From Pelargonium cotyledonis (taxonomy: Eukaryota > Streptophyta > Magnoliopsida > Geraniales > Geraniaceae), in assembly GCA_036897625.1 (NCBI GenBank), contig JAYMTA010000231.1:1-34042 (forward strand): a DNA stretch of 34,042 nucleotides. Reading direction: 5' to 3'. Under the pieces are notes generated by a model. That model saw nothing but the letters and a program-made list of their open reading frames with translations. It was not told where the DNA came from and made no database searches. Position 1 is the first letter of the stretch. Each line of letters opens with the position of its first letter. Of the stretch, positions 1-15,719 are shown piece by piece. The translations under genes were made by a program, and so were the position numbers.

Positions 1-447
1 TAAAAAATTATTATTTATTAGCATTTATTTTTTATTTTGAATAATTAAAAAACTAATTTGAACTTTTGATTTGAATGCTAATTTTAACTTTTTCAATTAT
101 GTGTAAATTAAAATAAATTATTGTAAATGAATTCAGTTTGTTACATTAAAAATCAATGATATTATAAAATAAATCAAAATCAAACTCCAAAAACTTTTTA
201 TTAAATTTTACAAATATATGAAATTAAATTGTGTTTCTCTTTCGGTTTAGTTTTTGTTCTGTCTTGGTTTAATTCTGCTTAGTTTGTTTTGTGTTCCTCG
301 TCACCTCATTGTAGTTATTATGTTCGAAATAATATATTTTATTTCTGGTCAAAAAAATTGTGAGTAAAAAGATAAAAACCTAAACCAAGGAGAGTAAAAG
401 TAAAAATAAAAATCCTTTCTTTCCAAACACGAAACGGAACAGCCCTC
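1..447. other. AT-rich upstream spacer of CDC48
   Basis: This stretch is very AT-rich and I see no gene in it. Its last part is the proximal promoter of the CDC48 gene. Short frames on the minus strand at 349-595 overlap the TATA box and first exon of CDC48 and show no family similarity. Confidence 0.6.
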
Positions 448-455
448 TATAAATA
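448..455 (+). promoter_or_regulatory. TATA box of CDC48
   Basis: TATAAATA lies 94 bases before the start codon at 542. It is followed by a pyrimidine-rich leader at about 491-509 (repeated CTT), as is common in highly expressed plant housekeeping genes. Transcription would start near 480. Confidence 0.7.
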
Positions 456-541
456 CCTTCTCGTCTCTCAGATCCCCACATTCCAAACACTTCTCTTCTT
501 CTTCTCCAGATTTTTGTTTGCTCTGAACCAACTCTTCCATC

Positions 542-5164
<4,623 letters not shown>

Positions 5165-7306
5165 TTTGCCTTTATTTATGTGTTATTTTTAGATGTTGAC
5201 GATACTTTATATTATGTATTTCGTTTATGCTATCATTGAACTCTATGAATACTCGGAAACTTTCAAGTATTTAATTAACAAAACATTGGTCTCCTTCTCA
5301 TTCTCTGGTATTTTATTTTGGATTTGATGTTTTGCTTTGATTTTGGAAGTCTTTAGTTTGTGTCAAGAGTATATTCGGCACAAACACAGACACAAAATTT
5401 GCATGTTTAGGCTCACATTTTGTGCTAGGCTTTCAAAACATGAATGCTCGATTAATTTGTCATGTTGTGACATGCATACTTAAAAGGTATAGCTCTAAAC
5501 TAATTCTAATAACGCATTGAGTTGTGTCGTGCCAAACATGTTGAACAATATCGCGTCAAATATATTAGTTCTATCATGTAGTGATGAGTTAACACGGCCA
5601 ACTTAGTTATTGTGCTAAACATGTCGTGTCCACTTGCAATTGTGGGACACTTGTCTGAATAATTGATATATTTTTATCCAAGATAGGACACCTCCTCATT
5701 GTACCTTATGTTTCCCACATGAAAAAATGAGTGACTCAATGTGGTAGCAAATGGGGTCTCTGGTGAAAGAAAATCACACAAACTCACTCATGTGTCTGAT
5801 GAAGAGGTTGTGTTAATGTTGACTAGGTTTTAACCATCACTACAGCTCATAATCCATGAATTTGATGTGATAGTTGACCCTAGCTACTATTGGGCATTTA
5901 CTTTTGGTGTAATTTGGAGAGTTCAACTCTGTTTGACAGTTAAAAATTCATATGCTTATTAAGATCGTAACGTCTATTTGTTAAAAATAAAAGAACCAAA
6001 ACGCTTTATGGAAGTGAAAACACAAAAAACTGATGAAACGTGCATAAGAGCATGAACGGGCAAAGAGCAATTGAACATATGTTTAGAAATAAACAGAATT
6101 TGAACTGACAAATCAATAAGATTATATGAGCATTCATATTGTGTTCAATTTTGTAGAGGGAGTTTTAAATTGGTTATATTTTAATTCAATAAACGTTCAA
6201 CCGATGTGAGCGGTCGTTCGATGCACACAAGTCAGATTCAAAATAGTCCTTTCTAGTTTTCAACTCTAATTAGTTTTTCTTTTTCTTGTATAAATTAATA
6301 TAATAAGTGTGTAAACTATGAGTGAGCCGTAAATCAACGAGGACATACATAGTTTAGGCAGATCTCAGTTCATATGATTATTCTAGCAATCAGAGTATAT
6401 AAATACTCTACTCTAGATAGGGTTGGGATTTTCTTGTATCGAGTAGATAATTCAATCAGAAAGTAAAATGCAACCGCAAAAGTATATAGTTTGATGAAAC
6501 CATAATATTAAAGTTATTTTCTATAAAATGACGGGTGGAATAAGTGACAAATTTCATATATTATTTATTTACTGATTCATATATTACATCAATATTCTGC
6601 TCCCATATTTTCATTCGGTCAATCATCGTATTAATGTTTGAGTGTCATGTAGACTAGGCAATACGAGCCGCCACGAGCTTGAAACACACAAGGCAAAATA
6701 ATAATAATAAAAAAAATCTCATGTGTTCTTATTTAACAACTTGTTATTCGTCTTATCTTATCTCATTAAGTAATAAGACACATTAAGTTTGACAAGAAGT
6801 AGTCTAATAAAAACACGTGTATTATTTTTGTCTCGCTCGTCTAGATCTATGGCCCATATTTCCAATCATAGTGTTGTGTCATGATAATTCTATATTTGTA
6901 ATTCAGTCATTGTACCAATATTTGAGATTCGTGTTTTAGCGATTCTATAGTCGTTTATCGTATCAATGTTTGAGTGTCGGTTTCTTGATAATTGACGTGC
7001 CATTTTGTACTATTGTTGGGGCTAATAACATTAGTTATCCATTAAAAACTAAAACTTGAGATCTCGAGACATCTGAAGTGTTTTAACCGCTTGACCCGCG
7101 GAACATTGCTGCCATGCTCAGAAATTATTCAATGAGTTTATTGGAATTTTCAGTGACTAGATCTATTCATATTCCATGCAATTCAAAAATAAATCAGTTA
7201 AGTGGTTCAAAAATTTGGAAATAGATAGAAATTGGGCCATGAAAAGCCCAATATAAATCAAGTTATGGGCTTCGTTTAACTAAGCAGCCCATAAAAGCCC
7301 AATATC
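5165..7306. other. Intergenic spacer after CDC48
   Basis: The first 150 bases or so are probably the CDC48 3' untranslated region. The rest has no supportable gene. At 5345-5660 there are many GTGTC/GACAC-type words typical of degraded plant repeats. Related short units with the word ATGTTTGAGTGTC recur at 6625-6646 and 6957-6978, with a weaker copy at 6908-6930. A cluster of GGGCC/GGGCT motifs ends the region (7225-7305). Confidence 0.5.
7225..7305. promoter_or_regulatory. Cluster of site II-like (TGGGCY) motifs
   Basis: Within 80 bases there are five copies of TGGGCC/TGGGCT or their complements (TTGGGCC, AAGCCCAAT, ATGGGCTT, AGCCCAT, AAGCCCAATA). In plants such site II elements are bound by TCP factors in promoters of ribosomal-protein and organelle-related genes. 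No gene follows on either side; a retroposon has inserted just to the right. Confidence 0.35.
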
Positions 7307-7325
7307 CAACTTAGGGGATCATTTT
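7307..7325. repeat. Target-site duplication, left copy
   Basis: The 19-base word starting CAACTTAGGGGATC is repeated exactly at 7879-7897 and brackets the poly-T-headed insertion between them. A duplication of this length is typical of LINE-type target-primed insertion. Confidence 0.8.
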
Positions 7326-7878
7326 TTTAAAAAAATAAAAGCGAACTTTTATTAATACTCAAATACATTAGAAATTTTAATATACTCAACTAAATTAACC
7401 AGACATAGACGTACAAACCAAAGCAAGCTCTAGCACATGCATCGCTGATTTCCAACCCTTTAGAGACAATATCAATTTAAGAACAACCAAAACCTTCCAA
7501 GATAGCAAAACATCCTGAGTCCTAAGCGAGACCTGACAAAGCTATCTCATACTTCACTATCCGTATCGGACTATGAATCACCATAGCAATCACTTACAAC
7601 AAGGGAAGACATACCTAAACTTCCAAAAAAACACGTAAAAACAAACTTCCAAACTTCCATCAAGGGAAGACAGACCACTAAAAAAACAAACTAAAAAAAC
7701 TCAGGAAACTACCAGTGAGACCCATATTTGAATTGAAGACGCCGCGTTGCTTAGACTCCAGCGTCTCCTGACGATACTGAAGGCGTAGCTCTTTGCCGCC
7801 AGAGACGGCTGTTACTATACTCAAGCCTTTAGCAAAAAGAGAGAGGCGGCACTAAGATTCGGGAGGGAGAGGCGAATT
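7326..7878 (-). mobile_element. Short LINE-like retroposon, poly(A) tail at left
   Basis: A 553-base segment sits between perfect 19-base direct repeats. On the minus strand it ends with AATAAAAGTTCGC followed by an A/T-rich tail, which resembles plant LINE 3' ends. The other end (about 7740-7878) is markedly more GC-rich than the surroundings. No reverse transcriptase or RNase H coding is visible, so this is either an internally deleted or 5'-truncated LINE or a non-autonomous element using LINE machinery. Confidence 0.65.
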
Positions 7879-7897
7879 CAACTTAGGGGATCATTTT
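7879..7897. repeat. Target-site duplication, right copy
   Basis: Exact second copy of the 19-base word at 7307-7325. Confidence 0.8.
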
Positions 7898-8875
7898 AAG
7901 ATAAATATAATGGGGAAATAAATAGAACACATAATAGTCCACCAAAATATATTAGAGCAAGCGGTTTAAGCGTTTTATATTTCTTTTGAGCTATCGAATT
8001 TGAATCTTCTTGTCTATGATATGTAATGAGATTTATGTGTTAAAAAAATTAAAAGATAATAACTACTCATATTGTGTTGCTCAACTAACGGAGAAAAAAA
8101 CATAATGGTAGTGAACAATAAATAATTACTTCTTGCTCTATAGCTCACCATTGTATTAAACCTAGATTTCAAACATCTTTTATAAAGTTTGATATTATTA
8201 TATAGACTCAAAATGTATATTTTCCTATAATGATAAAATAATCGACTTGATTTTGACATTGTAACACCCCAAGTGGTGTGGAAGGTGGTTTAACTGGATT
8301 AATAGTTCAATATGAATTTTTTTTACTAAAATTGATTAAAGATCAATCTCAATAAACTATCAATCTAATTAGTTTGAATCAATCATTTTGATAGTTACAT
8401 TCACAATAATAGTCATTACTTCAATTACTTTTTTTTTTCATTTTTTTTCATCTCTTTTCTCTTTTAAACTTTCTTTTGTTGTCTTTTAATTATTACTCCC
8501 ACCATATGAAAGTGAATGTTTTGATTTTTATTTTTTAAAATGAGAAGATAATTAATGATATACAGTTCTCTTGTATTCTCATGGCTCATGCTTATATATT
8601 GTAACAGACTCTATAAATATTATTTTGTTATAACAATATTATCGATAATTCGCTCGTGACAAATGTTTAATTTTTCGTAAAAAAATACAATTATTTTGAG
8701 ACGGGTGAATGATCAGAAAGTCAGAGAGATCGTATATTTTGAGATCATGGGAGATGGAGACCCATCAAGAGCAAGAGAAAAAGGTTTCCTATGAACCAAA
8801 GGAATTGAAATTGCTTTTGCACATGTGCAAAAGGGCCCATCCAAATATAGATAATCTAACTCACTTTTCTTTAAT
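7898..8875. other. Gene-free AT-rich spacer
   Basis: I see no gene here. Two short open frames (8014-8259 minus and 8709-8900 plus) have no recognisable domain, promoter or codon bias, and I do not regard them as coding. Confidence 0.5.
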
Positions 8876-9092
8876 AGTAATATGTGTATCAATTGACTGA
8901 TATAACTTTATATTAGTTGCGCTAACGAGGTGACACCTTATTTAAAATCATGGATCCAGACGAGTCGCTCCGCTCCCACAAATTCACTTGGGTGGGTATA
9001 AGTGAAATTTGATGAGGTGTCACCACCTCATTGACTTGGTTAAGTCGCAACTGATATAAACTTATATCTGTCAACTGATACACATTTTACTC
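8876..9092 (+). mobile_element. MITE, family A copy 1
   Basis: Terminal inverted repeats of roughly 70 bases begin near AGTAATATGTGTATCA on the left and end with the complement of AGTAAAATGTGTATCA on the right. They enclose a 53-base core at 8953-9005 that starts GGATCCAGACGAG and includes TCGCTCCGCTCCCACAAATT. The same core occurs inverted at 15586-15638 and directly at 22257-22308. It has no coding capacity, so it is a non-autonomous DNA element; its superfamily is not clear. Confidence 0.75.
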
Positions 9093-10946
9093 TTTCTTTA
9101 ATCCCTAAATATTTCACTAATACATTGACACTTCACTTTTATTTTCACCTAATTTCCAATTATTTTTATATAATTAATTATCATTATTTTGGGAATCTTT
9201 TCTGTAAGAAAATATTAGGACATGGGGACACATAAATTTGATTTTTTCTTGTTTATTTGCTCACTTGTCTTAATTTTTCCTAAAATGTAAACACAAATTG
9301 TCCTTATTGATGACAAGTTTATTATATCATAAAATTAGCTAGACATGTAGTTAGCATGGAACCACAATTTCATGGTAGCTCAGCCTAGTTTTATTAACAC
9401 CTTCTTGGAGTTATGATTTGTCAACTCATCATAATTAGACATGAAATTATAGTATATTATGAGTTAAAATGTTGTGTGACCATAAGTGAAAGATTATTAA
9501 TCTAAGAATTAATGTCATATCATTAATTGGAAGTTTTTGAGTCCAATCAAATGCTTAGACCGCAAGACACGGGAAAATGATATTTCATAATCTGACAATT
9601 CTACGGTTAGAATTATTTTTCTTTTCGTTTACATCGAATCAATTCTCTTTATTGATTTCATTTCTTACATCTTCTTTACCCAAAAAAAAAAAGTTAAATA
9701 GAAGGGAAAAGGGGATTTGAAGTCATGAATTCAAGATGTGAGTTTTGTGAGTTACTAACTTGCTCCCCAAAAATAAATTGAAAAAAATGTGGGGTTTGGA
9801 CGAATTTAATTATTATTTTAATTAAAATTAGTCTTGTATAATTATACATACAAGAGATTGAGGTTTAGAAAATGACTAAAAGTCATCTTTTTTTTTATAT
9901 GTTGAATATTGTCTCATTTAACAATAATAAGTCGTCTCATTATATCTCATGTGGACGGATCTGAATTCCAATAGAGGTCACGTGTGGGCAATCACCAGCA
10001 CTAATTCTTTTATTTTGTTCTTCCAAAATATATCATCTATATTTGATTTTTTTTTTCATATTTATCTTCTTATTCTTTTATGTGTGCTCCCACAATTTTT
10101 TTTAACTTACATTCCCTAACTAATTTTAGTTTCAATATAAAATAATAATTTAATTTAATTTAATTCATAATTGCCTTGGCAACTTTTGTAAATTTTGAAC
10201 AGTTGAACTACGTTAGTTTTTGGACTTGTCTCGGATAGGTAAATAACAAATAAAAGCGCAAAAAATGTTACATACCTTATGAATGTCAAATATATACAAT
10301 ACATAAAATATATATTTGTATATATATATAATAATTTTATTGTCTCATATTAAAATTAATGAATATGAAGTTATTGATCTAAAAAAAAAAATTCTTGATC
10401 TCTTACAATAACCTAATAAGTGAATCCCGACCCTACCTAATAAGTAATAGGTCAAAACATTTTATGAACAAAATTAAAGTGAGTCTCAACCCTACCTAAT
10501 CCAATGGCGGACCAAAATATATATGAATCAGCCGTAAACACTTTGACATGAATTTGGATTAGTTTCAACAACCCAAACTCGAACAAATTAACCCGACCCG
10601 GTTCAAACCTTAAATTGCCATTCTAGTACAATCCATCTTTCCCTTTCATAATTTCCATTCCTATACTTCCAAAACACTCCTAGTAAATACAAAAAAAAGA
10701 AGTAAAAACTCACGCATGGATTCCAACAGTATTACTCTAAAAAAAATAAAATAAAATACGTGAGTGAGTGTTTAATAGTAAAAGCCATGCACTGTAGCGT
10801 CCGTACACATAAATAGATTCATAAGCTGCATTAAATGGCAGTATTGATCCTTTGTTTCATGACAGCTACAATAGAGCATCAAAAATAAATCAATTTTACG
10901 ATCCATCACAGTCCTCACCAAAAATCACACAATAATCAATATTCAA
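9093..10946. other. Gene-free AT-rich spacer
   Basis: No gene, RNA gene or clear mobile element is visible. There are several homopolymer runs and a TA microsatellite near 10310-10330. Confidence 0.5.
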
Positions 10947-10977
10947 ATAGTAACTTATAACATTTATAAGTTACTAT
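10947..10977. repeat. Perfect hairpin upstream of the RTFL gene
   Basis: Perfect 14-base inverted arms (10947-10960 and 10964-10977, arm sequence ATAGTAACTTATAA) are separated by three bases. It lies 55 bases before the TATA box of the RTFL gene and is followed by a TA microsatellite. It may form a cruciform in DNA or be a simple AT-rich palindrome. Confidence 0.7.
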
Positions 10978-11031
10978 ATATATATATATACACATATATA
11001 GACTCACTCTCATCTTCTTCTTCTTCTTCTT

Positions 11032-11039
11032 TATAAATA
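11032..11039 (+). promoter_or_regulatory. TATA box of the RTFL gene
   Basis: TATAAATA sits directly after a CTT-repeat tract (about 11010-11031) and 124 bases before the chosen start codon at 11163. This gives a leader of roughly 100 bases. Confidence 0.7.
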
Positions 11040-11162
11040 TAGATCTCTCTCCTCTCAATACTCACTCATTCTGTTTCGGTGTTTTATTTCATATAGATAA
11101 CAACGTTATATAAAAAAAATCGAGTCAGATTGGATCGGACCAAACTGAAATTGTTACTTACA

Positions 11163-11348
11163 ATGGCAGGCAGAGAAAACACGACGACGATAAGCTTCAG
11201 CGGCGAGCGGGAAGAGGCGTCGTGCGAGCCGTGCAAATCATTCGGGCAGAAGTGTAGCCATCTCGTGAAGAAACAGCGAGCCAGATTCTACATTCTCAGG
11301 CGCTGCATCGCTATGCTCTTGTGTTGGCACGAGCGTGCAGACCAATAA
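11163..11348 (+). CDS. DVL/ROTUNDIFOLIA-like small polypeptide
   Basis: This is a single-exon gene of 61 residues. Residues 25-58 form the RTFL domain, with the hallmark block [17 protein letters not shown] at 39-55 and cysteines at 21, 24, 31, 48 and 54. Plant DVL/RTFL peptides are small, plasma-membrane-associated proteins; overexpression restricts cell proliferation along organ axes and changes leaf, fruit and trichome shape. The N-terminal 20 residues are polar and unlike the conserved part, as usual in the family. I chose ATG 11163 because it has an adenine at -3 and gives a typical length; the frame stays open upstream to a TTG but without another ATG. A TATA box and a CT-rich leader precede it. 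I cannot say which paralogue it is. Confidence 0.93.
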   Translation: MAGRENTTTISFSGEREEASCEPCKSFGQKCSHLVKKQRARFYILRRCIAMLLCWHERADQ

Positions 11349-14120
11349 CGCACGCCGTGCGCTCCTGCTTCTTTCTCCTCTTCTTTTTTTTCTTTTTTTG
11401 CTATTAAGTTTGTTGAGATAGCGTCTAGATTAGAAAAATTGTAACGGAAATGAGAACCCGGGCAAAGGAAATGAGATTTTCGTTCCGAAAGATTTTATTG
11501 TCAGAAGAACGTTTAGTCTCGTTTTCATTCCTGATTCTCAATCTTTGAGCAATTTGTTAGATTTGGGTTCTAAGCTATAGTGTTATAATTAGTGTTAGGG
11601 GTGTAATTAATATATATGTTTATTTAGATGATAAATTTGTAGTATTTAGTTTGATACATTAAAGAAAAGTTAAATTTGTAATAATTAGCTAGAGCATTTC
11701 TGGGTTTTGCAGATTTTTATGTTATTTTGTTTGTAAGACTTTGCTTTGTTCTCTATCTTTTTCTTCAGCTTGATTTTCTTTCATGGAGAAAATAAATGTG
11801 AATCCAACCCAATTCCCAATTTGGAAAGTTCTTGCTGTGATGTTAGGTTTGGACATTAATTTTGATTTCTTTTGATGTTTTTTTATAAAATAAAAAATTA
11901 AATTAATGGAGTGTTTTAAAAGATAAATTCATATAGAGACTCTCTTTTTAAATTTTCACATGGAATCATCATTGAGTTGCACGGAATGTTAAAAGAAAGA
12001 AAATCACTTTCACACTTTTTTTAATTTTCTTACCTGCCAATCCACCCTTTTTTCCTAATCAAATCATTAGCCAAATTAACTTTTTTTTTTTTATCCTCTT
12101 TAATTAAGTAATATTATTATCATTACTTGGCATGAAAAAAGAAGCAAAAGTGCTCCTAAACAATTACCATACTTGTTTAGTCTTGAAATTAGTGTTCATA
12201 GTACCAAAATTTAGTGACGGTGACATAATAACCCACACATTATTTTGTAAATATCTGTCATTTTAGCATACGTGTAAAAAAGTGAAGTACTAAATAGTTA
12301 TACAACGGATATTAGCAATCATTTTGCATCAATTATTATCATACTCTCCGCACCCTAAAATTTTAGAAAGAGTTTTAGTTCATGGAATGGTATGTTAAGT
12401 TATATGTAAATTCACTTGTTCAATATTATCGGTAATGTTACAACTATAAACTAGAAAAGTTAGTAGATTACGTATAATTATAAATTATTATTGGTAAAAA
12501 TTCTTACATTTATGAACACATGATAATTAAGTACATGTACAAGTTATGTGTATAAAAGAATTACTTGAAAAAATATTTTCTCAAAATCTTATTTGAATTG
12601 TCAATATTTCAGACAGCCTAATTACAAGTGGAAGTGATGATAAGGAAACAAGAGACAAATCATAAAATTTCAAATTATATCCTATCTTCTTGCTTATTGG
12701 ACCATCCTCTAATTTTTCATATTCTTTAAATGTTTAAATGTACATAAAGACTTGTGTCCTCAAATCACCATGGTTTGGTTAGTGTTTCTTTTTTGTACAA
12801 CAACAACTAATGGTCCAAACACATCTAGGATGGTTCTCCATACCATCCCAATAACACTTTCATCAATATGTCATTTTTTTCATGGTCATAAAATTATTTA
12901 ATTAAGAGAATCAAGTTATTAAAAGTTAAAACTTAAAGAGGTAATTTTGAATTATTGAATGACCTTAAATTCAATAACCTTTTTTTTTTTTGTTTTTGTT
13001 TAAAAACATAGTTTATATATAAGGAGCTGAAATTGATTCCTTACTCGATTATTGAACAATATATCAAAACTTTGTTATACTTTGTGTGTGAGTCCCTTTT
13101 ACCGTGTTGAATGTCATATTATAGTAGATTACAATAAGGATAATTAACCATGATTTATGATTCATGAATATATGAAATGAGCTCATAGTTGTTGAATAAT
13201 TGATGGTTCCATGATATATGATAAATGGTTATTTTGAGAATTATCAAATATAATGTATCTATAACTGGAGAATTCTTTCATGTATATAACAAATGTCGTA
13301 TTCCATTCTTAATAATTAATCATATTACATTCGATTTGAAATGCGACAAAAGAAAGGAAAAAAAACGAATTAAAAACATTGATCAAATACATTATTAATT
13401 CACACTCCATCAATTAACTAATGATATTGCTTCAACTTAGTAACATCTTTATTTTTTTTAATTATCTAAAATAAAGACAATAATTTTTTTTTTTGTTATA
13501 ATTTGGACTCAACTAAACACAATTTTTTTTAGTTTCCTATTTTACCTAATAGTTTTCAAAGTCCCTAATTAATTGGAAAATTTTGATGCCTGTTTGGACT
13601 ATTTTTGTATCACATGACATGACATATTATTTGATTTACTTGTACAAAACAAAATCTCAACCACTCTTATATTAAAATAAAATATTAGAGGTCAAGAATT
13701 AATTCATTTTTGAAGCCCAAAAATATATAATTAATAACATGGTTTGCCGAGGAACACACAACACAAGTTTTGTTTAAAAATATCTAAGAAAATGAAAGAT
13801 TATAATCATTAATATCAGGCAAACATAATCAGGTGGAGATCACGTGAAAGTCAGGTGCATTTGATGACGATCATGCAGCCCGCACGTGATGTCATGCATT
13901 TACTTTCATAGGTCGTTTCCAACATTGGCATTTAGTTCCTCAATTATTAAATGCTACCATTTTCTTATAATAAAAATGTCTTTTTATTATTAACATTAAA
14001 GTGTTATTTAGAGTTTAGACCCACCAATGTTGGCTTCATGATTTTTGTCATGAAAAAAAAAAAACAAACTAGTAAATATATTTCGAGTTTGAATTTCATG
14101 TAAAAGCATAGCTGTAAAAT
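11349..14120. other. RTFL 3' region and gene-free spacer
   Basis: The first few hundred bases are probably the 3' untranslated region of the RTFL gene. The remainder is AT-rich, with homopolymer runs. Two CACGTG G-boxes occur near 13840 and 13885, but no gene is attached to them. Confidence 0.5.
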
Positions 14121-14121
14121 A

Positions 14122-15250
14122 TACTACCCCCGTTTCAAATTTAATGTCGATTTAGAGTTTTTCACGAATATAAAAAAAAAAATGTTGAATGGCTTTCTTA
14201 CCTTTAAATAAAAACAACGTCCCGCAAAGATTCTTTTGTGTGGAAAGGTGATCGAAGTGGTAGCTATACGGTGAAATCGGCTTATGAGATTATTCTTGAT
14301 TGCTCGGACCCGGTGGACCTTATGTGGAGTCGGATTTGGAAGCTCACTAGGCCTAGCAAGTGGAGGTTTCTTATTTGGCTGGCTAGGCTTGATCGAATGG
14401 GATTTTCTTATTTGGTTGGGTCTTTGGGGCTGCGGTGTGGAGTTTTTGGAAATGGAGGTGTGCTTTAATTTTGCAACCCGATTTTCGGTTGCCGAGATGT
14501 CCTGTGAACAGTGTTTTGAGGGAAGCAGAGCAGGTTGCTTCGGCCCTTTCCGGTGACAGATCTCCTCGAGCCCGGTCTCTGATCAGTGTGTCTTAGTTGC
14601 GGCCAAGGGAGGGGAAGATTATGATGAATTGTGATGGAGCGAGTCGGGGTAATCCGGGACCGGCTGCTTTTGGGGGTGTGTTTCGTGATGATGCCGGAAG
14701 ATGGCTGCTGGGTTCTGCAAGCTCATCGGGTCACTGTTCGGTCACGGTGGCGGAGTTGAGTGGCTTGAGATGTGGCTTGGAATTGGCATGGTCTGAAGGG
14801 TGGAGGGACATTGAAGTTAACATGGACTCCAAGGTTGTTGTCGAAGCTGTTAATGGCATGGGAAGTGTTGGCTGGATTTCTGATGGCCTTTTTGCTGATG
14901 TTAGGTTGTTGCTGCAAAGGGATTGGAGGGTTTGTGTTTCGCATATTTATTGAGATGGCAATCGAGTTGCCGATGCCATGGCCAATTTGGGCTTTTCGGT
15001 GGCGGAGGGTGTGTCTCTGTTTCGTACTGTTCCGGCAAGGGTGGCTGAGTTGGTCCGTGATGATTTAGCTGGGGCGGTGGCTGCTCGCCTGGTGCCTCTG
15101 TAGTTCTGTTTTGATTTCCTTTTGTTACCAAAACCAAAAACTGGTATTACAGAAAAACCATGTACATATGTGTGATAAAAATTAAAAGTGACATTTATTT
15201 TGAAACAAAAATTAGACTATAAAACAACATTTAATTTGAAACGTAGGTAA
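14122..15250. mobile_element. Stowaway-like terminal repeats bracketing a LINE fragment
   Basis: The left end TACTACCCCCGTTTCAAATT and the complement of the right end, TATTACCTACGTTTCAAATT, are near-identical inverted termini. They resemble the ends of plant Tc1/mariner Stowaway elements, which insert at TA. The interval contains a piece of LINE open reading frame, so either a LINE jumped into a MITE or the element captured the piece. Confidence 0.5.
14226..15160 (+). pseudogene. LINE ORF2 relic: reverse-transcriptase zinc-binding and RNase H domains
   Basis: The first part (14238-14400) reads FVWKGDRSGSYTVKSAYEI and then a WKL..P.KWRFLIW motif, the start of the zf-RVT domain at the end of plant LINE ORF2. 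That domain then breaks off. From about 14620 the plus strand encodes a plant-type RNase H: NCDGASRGNPGPAAFGGVFR, then AELSGL, then NMDSK, so the catalytic D-E-D residues are present. A TGA at 14951-14953 interrupts the frame just before DGNRVADAMANLGF. The same frame then stays open to TAG 15101-15103. The reverse transcriptase and endonuclease regions are absent. This is a dead retrotransposon fragment, not a host gene. Confidence 0.85.
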
Positions 15251-15505
15251 TATTATTTTTCAAGAGTTCTAAAGTTCGGATATGAATATAGATATAATAT
15301 TTTTAAGAGGATTTTGTTCGTAAAATTCGATAATAACTCGATGTATTTATAACTTAGAGATATGATATATAATTTGATTTGAATCTGAAAAAGACCCAAC
15401 CTTCCCACCCCAAATGCAATAGAATATATAATTCCAAACATTCTATACAATAACATGTGATAATTAGTTAACATGAGAGAATAATTAAAGTATAAAATAT
15501 ATATT
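15251..15505. other. Short AT-rich spacer
   Basis: No feature is visible. A minus-strand frame at 15253-15588 runs into the neighbouring MITE and is not coding. Confidence 0.4.
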
Positions 15506-15719
15506 AGGATAAAATGTATATCAGTTAACTGATATATCAGTTGCAATTTGAGAAACCAATGAGGTGATGACATCTCATTTAAAATCACTTATACCCATCC
15601 AAGTGAATTTGTGGGAGCGGAGCGACCAGTCCGGATCCATAATTTTAAATGAGGTGTCATCACCTTATTGGTTTAACTGATATAACTTTATATCAGTTAA
15701 CTGATATACATTAAACCCT
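15506..15719 (-). mobile_element. MITE, family A copy 2
   Basis: Long inverted repeats of about 80 bases run from TAGGATAAAATGTATATCAG on the left to the complement of TAGGGTTTAATGTATATCAG on the right. Each arm contains the palindrome TATCAGTTAACTGATA. The 53-base core at 15586-15638 is inverted relative to copies 1 and 3. The two arms agree closely, which suggests the youngest insertion of the three. Confidence 0.8.

Noticed and set aside
5345..5660. Possible shared repeat with 25065-25240 and 31000-31200 (CGTGTC/GACACG-rich text)
   Set aside because: The word use is similar, but I could not align the three stretches over any length, so a common family is not supported.
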